Assembly: GCA_031180825.1 (NCBI GenBank)
Contig: JAPSLM010000010.1
Coordinates: 95,044-159,043, forward strand
Length of the DNA stretch: 64,000 nucleotides
Source: Paenibacillus sp.
GTDB taxonomy: Bacteria > Bacillota > Bacilli > Paenibacillales > NBRC-103111
Direction of reading: 5' to 3'
A program made the position numbers and the translations under genes. Shown piece after piece: positions 60,218 to 64,000 of this stretch (position 1 is its first letter; every line of letters starts with the position of its first letter). Under the pieces are notes generated by a model, which saw only the letters and a list, made by a program, of their open reading frames with translations, did not search any database and was not told the origin of the DNA.

Positions 60218-61966
60218 ATGGCACATATCGCCTTGTATCGAACGTGGCGGCCGCAGTCGTTCCACGATATGGTCGGCCAGAAGCATATTGTCCAAACCTT
60301 ACAAAACTCGCTTCGCGAAGGGCGGTTCAGCCACGCCTATTTATTCAGCGGTCCCCGCGGGACCGGGAAAACGACCACGGCCAAAATTTTGGCCAAAGCC
60401 GTCAACTGCTTGAACGGGCCGGGCGTCGAACCCTGCAACGAATGCGATGCATGCGTGCGCATTACCGAAGGCGCGGTGATGGATGTCGTCGAGATTGATG
60501 CCGCCTCCAACCGCGGCGTGGACGAAATCCGCGATATCCGGGATAAAGTCAAATATGCGCCGACCGAAGTGCGCCAGAAGGTGTATATCATCGACGAGGT
60601 GCATATGCTGACGACGGAGGCGTTCAACGCGCTGCTCAAGACGTTGGAAGAGCCGCCGGCCCATGTCATGTTTATTTTGGCTACGACGGAGCCTCACAAG
60701 CTGCCTGCCACCATTATTTCGCGCTGTCAGCGGTTCGATTTTCGCCGTGTGTCGCTTGAGGAGCAGGTGGAGCGGCTCCGTCAAGTGTGCGCCGACGAAC
60801 GGATCGAGTGCGATGATGACGCGCTGGCGTTTATCGCGCGGCTATCCGATGGCGGCATGCGCGATGCGCTCAGCCTGCTCGATCAGATCATCGCTTTTTC
60901 AGGCGCCCGGGTGACGTATGACGATGTCCTGTCGATTACGGGCGGGATGGCTTCGGATCAATTCGAGCGGCTGGTGGGGGCTATCCAGGATCGGGACGTA
61001 GGCGCCGCTTTGCGGTTAATCGATACGTTCATGCAGGAAGGCAAAAGCGCCGACAAGTGCATGGAGAGCCTGATCTATTATTTCCGTGACCTGCTGATGG
61101 TCAAAATGGTTCCCGGCTCGCAGGCGCTCACCGAGCGCATTCTCGACGTAAAACGGTTTGCCGAGGTGGCGCAGCGGTTTTCGGCCGAGGCGTTGATTGC
61201 CATGATCGATACGTTGAATTATTATCAGACGGAGATGAAATATTCCGTTCAGCCGCAGACGCTGCTCGAGGTCGCGCTTATGAAGCTCTGCAGTCAAGCG
61301 GGGGCATCGACCGCTCCGGCGCGCGGAACGAGCGCAGGCGGAGCGCCGGCTTCCGAACGTCAGGACGGAGTAGTAGGCCAGCTGATGAACCGTATCCTAC
61401 GGCTGGAGGAGCAGTTGTCTCAGCTGCTGAAGCAGGGAGTCGCCCCCGCAGCCTCGGGGCCCGTATCCGGCGGAAGCTCGCGTCCGGCGCCGGCGCCTGC
61501 CGTCACCAAGAAGATCGAGAAACTGGATGCTTACCTGCAGAGCAGGGAAGACCCGGCTTTCCGCAACGTCGTTCAGCAGTGGAGTCAAGTGCTTGGACGA
61601 GTGAAGGAGCTTAAAATCACCGTTCACGCGTGGCTTGTGGACGGGGAGCCTGTCTCTGTTCACGACGGCAACGTGCTCGTAGCTTTTAAGAGCGCTATGC
61701 ACCGGGAGACGACCGAGAAGCCGGCCAACAAGCAACTGATCGAACAGGCGTTGGCCGAAGTTTACGGCCAGCCCTATCGTCTCGTAACCATGATGCTGAA
61801 GGATTGGAAGGCCGCCGCCGATCAAGCGAAGCCGGCCGACGGACCCAAGGAGGAGCTGCTGCTCGTTCCGGAGGACGAAGTGGCGTCCGGCGGCGTGAAG
61901 GAAGAATGGATCAGCGAGGCCATTCAATTGTTTGGGGAAGATTTGGTTAAAATTAAAGAAGATTAA
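60218..61966 (+). CDS. dnaX: DNA polymerase III subunits gamma and tau
   Basis: A 582-residue clamp-loader ATPase. Walker A at 45-52 (GPRGTGKT), zinc cysteines at 64, 73, 76 and 79, DEVHMLTTEAFNALLKTLEEPPAHVMFILATT (Walker B and SRC-preceding region), and SRCQRFDFRR. The C-terminal 200 residues, with a Ser/Pro linker near 395-430, form the tau part binding DnaB and the polymerase. It opens the dnaX-ebfC-recR-yaaL-bofA cluster. GGAGAGG precedes the ATG; TATAAT lies 35 bases before. Confidence 0.97.
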   Translation: MAHIALYRTWRPQSFHDMVGQKHIVQTLQNSLREGRFSHAYLFSGPRGTGKTTTAKILAKAVNCLNGPGVEPCNECDACVRITEGAVMDVVEIDAASNRGVDEIRDIRDKVKYAPTEVRQKVYIIDEVHMLTTEAFNALLKTLEEPPAHVMFILATTEPHKLPATIISRCQRFDFRRVSLEEQVERLRQVCADERIECDDDALAFIARLSDGGMRDALSLLDQIIAFSGARVTYDDVLSITGGMASDQFERLVGAIQDRDVGAALRLIDTFMQEGKSADKCMESLIYYFRDLLMVKMVPGSQALTERILDVKRFAEVAQRFSAEALIAMIDTLNYYQTEMKYSVQPQTLLEVALMKLCSQAGASTAPARGTSAGGAPASERQDGVVGQLMNRILRLEEQLSQLLKQGVAPAASGPVSGGSSRPAPAPAVTKKIEKLDAYLQSREDPAFRNVVQQWSQVLGRVKELKITVHAWLVDGEPVSVHDGNVLVAFKSAMHRETTEKPANKQLIEQALAEVYGQPYRLVTMMLKDWKAAADQAKPADGPKEELLLVPEDEVASGGVKEEWISEAIQLFGEDLVKIKED

Positions 61967-61987
61967 GCGACGAGGAGCGTGTCTTTC

Positions 61988-62299
61988 ATGAACAACATGA
62001 ATCAGATGATGAAGCAAGTGAAAAAAATGCAGGAGCAAATGCTCAAAGCGCAGGAGGATCTTGCGAACCGGACCGTAGAAGGAACGTCCGGAGGCGGCGT
62101 CGTCAGCGTGACGGTGAACGGTCAAAAGAAAGTGACGGCCGTTGTGATCAAGCCGGAAGCGGTTGATCCGGACGACGTGGAAATGCTGCAGGATCTGGTG
62201 CTTAGCGCCATCAACGACGCGATGACCAAAGCCGAGGAGATGGCCGGCAAAGAAATGTCCAAATTAACCGGCGGTATGAATATCCCGGGATTGTTCTAA
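61988..62299 (+). CDS. ebfC: YbaB/EbfC-family nucleoid-associated protein
   Basis: A 103-residue dimeric DNA-binding protein (YaaK in Bacillus). Typical features are NNMNQMMKQVKKMQEQMLKAQ, the glycine turn TSGGGVVSVTVNGQKKVTAV and LQDLVLSAINDAMTKAEE. It lies between dnaX and recR, its usual place. ATG 61988 has GAGGAG 10 bases upstream; GTG 61979 would be too close. A hairpin terminator follows before recR. Confidence 0.95.
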   Translation: MNNMNQMMKQVKKMQEQMLKAQEDLANRTVEGTSGGGVVSVTVNGQKKVTAVVIKPEAVDPDDVEMLQDLVLSAINDAMTKAEEMAGKEMSKLTGGMNIPGLF

Positions 62300-62314
62300 T
62301 CGAAGCCGGATCAA

Positions 62315-62338
62315 GCCCCAGAACTTCTCTGGGGTTTT
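62315..62338 (+). terminator. Hairpin terminator between ebfC and recR
   Basis: CCCCAGA (62316-62322), five-base loop, TCTGGGG (62328-62334), then TTTT. Being inside the operon, it may only attenuate. Confidence 0.7.
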
Positions 62339-62366
62339 CAACTTTAATGCGTGAGGAGCCAATCGC

Positions 62367-62963
62367 TTGTTTTATCCGGAACCGCTAGCCAAACTGATCG
62401 ATTCCTTCTCCCGTCTGCCGGGGATCGGACCCAAAACGGCGGGGCGTCTTGCTTTTCATGTGCTGCGCATGAAGGAAGACGATGTCATCGACTTTGCCAA
62501 AGCTCTGGTCAATGTCAAACGCAACCTGCACTATTGCTCGGTTTGCTGCAATATCACCGATACCGATCCCTGCCGCATCTGTCAGGATAAAAGCCGGGAC
62601 GCTTCCGTGATTTGCGTCGTACAGGAGCCTAAAGACCTGGTCGCCATGGAGCGGACCAAGGAATTTAACGGCTACTATCATGTTCTGCACGGAGCAATTT
62701 CCCCGATGGAAGGCATCGGGCCCGACGAAATCCGGATTGCCGATCTTCTGAAGCGGCTGAGCGACGAACAGGTGCAGGAGCTGATTCTGGCAACGAACCC
62801 GAATATCGAAGGCGAAGCAACTGCGATGTATTTGTCCAGGCTCGTTCGTCCCTTCGGCCTCAAGGTGACCCGGATTGCGCACGGATTGCCTGTCGGCGGG
62901 GATCTGGAATATGCGGACGAGGTAACCTTGACCAAGGCGCTGGAGGGCAGAAGAGAGCTATAA
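62367..62963 (+). CDS. recR: Recombination mediator RecR
   Basis: A 198-residue zinc protein that, with RecO, loads RecA at gaps. It has helix-hairpin-helix [16 protein letters not shown] (17-32), a zinc finger Cys57, Cys60, Cys69, Cys72 ([17 protein letters not shown]), and a Toprim domain ([15 protein letters not shown] ... [21 protein letters not shown]). Length is standard. The start is TTG 62367, 9 bases after GAGGAG. Confidence 0.96.
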   Translation: MFYPEPLAKLIDSFSRLPGIGPKTAGRLAFHVLRMKEDDVIDFAKALVNVKRNLHYCSVCCNITDTDPCRICQDKSRDASVICVVQEPKDLVAMERTKEFNGYYHVLHGAISPMEGIGPDEIRIADLLKRLSDEQVQELILATNPNIEGEATAMYLSRLVRPFGLKVTRIAHGLPVGGDLEYADEVTLTKALEGRREL

Positions 62964-62989
62964 GTATAAAATAGAATTTGATACGACAA

Positions 62990-63097
62990 GAAGCCGGCTT
63001 GCAGTCGTCCATTTGCGGTTACGCGGAAAGGGCTGTAAGTTTTCGGAGCATGATTTGCGCGGTCCGCCGCGGAATGCTTCCGAGAGGGCTTCTTTTT
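62990..63097 (+). ncRNA. Candidate multi-branched RNA/terminator after recR
   Basis: AGAAGCC (near 62990) can pair with GGCTTCT (near 63087-63093) about 100 bases on, followed by TTTTT. Within it, GCTTGCAGTC can pair with GGGCTGTAAGT around a GCG/CGC hairpin, and CGGAGCAT with ATGCTTCCG around CGCGG/CCGCG. A three-way structure before a T tract is more elaborate than a normal terminator. Positions are accurate to one or two bases. Confidence 0.45.
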
Positions 63098-63178
63098 GGT
63101 TCTAACCCGGCCAAGCTCCTTATAGATATTTAAGTAGCAGGACAAACCTGACGACTTAAATTGGGGAGGCCGACGGGA

Positions 63179-63466
63179 ATGAAATTTTGGAAATGGGAAA
63201 TCGGAAACAAGAAAGACCGTCAAGAGCGCGAAGCTGCCGAGCAGGACCGTCTGCTGCTGGTAGAAGAAATCCGCAAGGCCCATATGGAATGGGAAGTAGC
63301 GCAGAGACGCTTTGATTACGTCGTCGAAAAAGAACAGATCGACTATGCCATCTTTGCTCTCGAAGCGGCGGAGAAACGGTTCGAAATGCTGCTCAAGCAA
63401 GCTAAAAATCTGAATATCTCGGCTGGAGAAGCGCGTGCCGCCCGTTCGATGGAGGTGTCTTTGTGA
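63179..63466 (+). CDS. yaaL: YaaL-type DUF2508 protein
   Basis: A 95-residue charged, helical protein (DRLLLVEEIRKAHMEWEVAQRRFDYVVEKEQIDYAIFALEAAEKRFEMLLKQAK) matching the DUF2508/YaaL family, always found between recR and bofA in bacilli. Function unknown. ATG 63179 has GGGGAGG 9 bases upstream. Its TGA overlaps the bofA start codon by four bases. Confidence 0.9.
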   Translation: MKFWKWEIGNKKDRQEREAAEQDRLLLVEEIRKAHMEWEVAQRRFDYVVEKEQIDYAIFALEAAEKRFEMLLKQAKNLNISAGEARAARSMEVSL

Positions 63467-63735
63467 AATCTTATTTGCTTTGGAGCGTGCTCATCGGGTC
63501 CGGTGTATTATTAGGATTGGTCATGCTCCGCAATCGGTATGCGTTTCAATGGTTAGGTATGATTTGCCTGCATATTGCATTTGCTTCGATTTTGTTGTAT
63601 ATTCTAAATCTGTTCAGTTCGTACACGCATTTGGAGCTGCCTCTGAACGCAGTGACGGTTGGGACCGTAAGCGTTCTGGGCTTGCCCGGACTTGCCGCTT
63701 TGGCGGCCTTGAAAATGTGGGTCGTCGGGGTTTAA
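63463..63735 (+). CDS. bofA: Pro-sigma-K processing inhibitor BofA
   Basis: A 90-residue membrane protein with two hydrophobic segments (LLWSVLIGSGVLLGLVML; FQWLGMICLHIAFASILLYILNLF) and the conserved C-terminal region HLELPLNAVTVGTVSVLGLPGLAALAAL. BofA holds the SpoIVFB protease inactive in the outer forespore membrane until the SpoIVB signal. The start GTG 63463 overlaps yaaL (GTGA), so translation is coupled. The rrn promoter lies 33 bases downstream. Confidence 0.92.
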   Translation: MKSYLLWSVLIGSGVLLGLVMLRNRYAFQWLGMICLHIAFASILLYILNLFSSYTHLELPLNAVTVGTVSVLGLPGLAALAALKMWVVGV

Positions 63736-63767
63736 CCTCGGGTCCAAAAAAATTGGTCAAAAAATGC

Positions 63768-63797
63768 TTGCACTCTACTGGGCGAATGTGATATATT
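63768..63797 (+). promoter_or_regulatory. rrn operon promoter
   Basis: TTGCAC (63768-63773), 18-base spacer, TATATT (63792-63797). The transcript leader that follows carries a GCCGC/GCGGC hairpin ending in TTTT and the rrn-typical CCCTTTGAAAACTGAACA. Confidence 0.7.
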
Positions 63798-63881
63798 ATA
63801 AAAGTCGCCGCTAAACGAGGTGACAACAACCGACAAAGTTGAATAGCCTAACGGCGCGGCTTTTGTCGAACATAATTGCCC

Positions 63882-63899
63882 TTTGAAAACTGAACATCG
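63882..63899 (+). promoter_or_regulatory. rrn leader antitermination-type element
   Basis: CCCTTTGAAAACTGAACA, a motif recurring in 16S leaders and spacers of bacilli and related to box A antitermination sequences. Confidence 0.55.
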
Positions 63900-63966
63900 A
63901 GTGAGTGTCATAAAGAGAATGAAAATTCTCGTCAGTAGTAACTTTTGAGCTATATCAGATCTTTCT

Positions 63967-64000
63967 TTAATGGAGAGTTTGATCCTGGCTCAGGACGAAC
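63967..64000 (+). rRNA. rrs: 16S ribosomal RNA, 5' end only
   Basis: The 5' terminus of a 16S rRNA gene: the universal AGAGTTTGATCCTGGCTCAG (63974-63993) followed by GACGAAC. The gene runs off the window. The exact mature 5' end (around 63967) is inferred from the Bacillus terminus. Confidence 0.95.

Overview
The window looks like chromosomal DNA from an endospore-forming, moderately high-GC member of the Bacillota, most probably a Paenibacillus-type organism. The sporulation genes spo0F and bofA, the delta subunit of RNA polymerase, a large Bacillus-type SRP RNA, a YwhD-family protein and strong GGAGG ribosome-binding sites all fit. So does gene order: pbpG-speE-speB, rpoE-pyrG-spo0F-fbaA-murA-rho-rpmE and SRP RNA-dnaX-ebfC-recR-yaaL-bofA-16S rRNA match Bacillus blocks, though here they lie closer together. 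No phage, insertion sequence or CRISPR array was seen. The species is an inference; no search was run.

Layout. 1-7 kb: the end of a histidine kinase, a Dps-like protein, a PQQ-type sugar dehydrogenase lipoprotein, a methyltransferase, a deoxyinosine glycosylase and several small unknown proteins, three of them below 60 residues. 7-14 kb: an MFS exporter, a His-rich small protein, a class A PBP, a frameshifted effector-binding gene and an RluF-type pseudouridine synthase. 14-22 kb: a divergently arranged response regulator and 7TMR-DISM histidine kinase, then an AraC regulator divergent from galK-galE-galT. 22-31 kb: a CHASE3 hybrid kinase, a SWIM protein/SNF2 helicase pair (ywqB-ywqA type) and a pterin dehydratase. 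31-37 kb: a nucleotidyltransferase-like gene, a GNAT-DinB fusion, a sulfurtransferase, OsmC, an esterase, DUF975 and DUF1540 proteins, and an NlpC/P60 hydrolase behind a c-di-AMP riboswitch. 37-49 kb: membrane protein, M1 peptidase, ywhD, pbpG, speE, speB, DUF2238, a Tat-exported phosphoesterase, ywiB and a subtilase. 49-64 kb: the housekeeping and sporulation block, ending in the first bases of a 16S rRNA gene.

How the genes work together. Cell-wall synthesis and turnover recur (two class A PBPs, MurA, the P60 hydrolase under c-di-AMP control). galKET forms a Leloir pathway, apparently under a local AraC regulator. speE and speB fit the agmatine route to spermidine. Spo0F and two or more orphan-type kinases suggest a phosphorelay. 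dnaX-ebfC-recR-yaaL-bofA is the usual replication/repair/late-sporulation string in front of an rrn operon.

The most interesting signals are in RNA and regulation rather than in an alien gene cluster: the c-di-AMP riboswitch abutting a start codon, a pyrG leader with the GGGC start and C-rich terminator expected for CTP-sensed reiterative attenuation, two genes whose Shine-Dalgarno sits in the 3' arm of a hairpin, several unexplained structured intergenic regions ending in intrinsic terminators, a GNAT-DinB fusion retaining a perfect internal ribosome-binding site, and an unassigned radical SAM enzyme between rho and rpmE.
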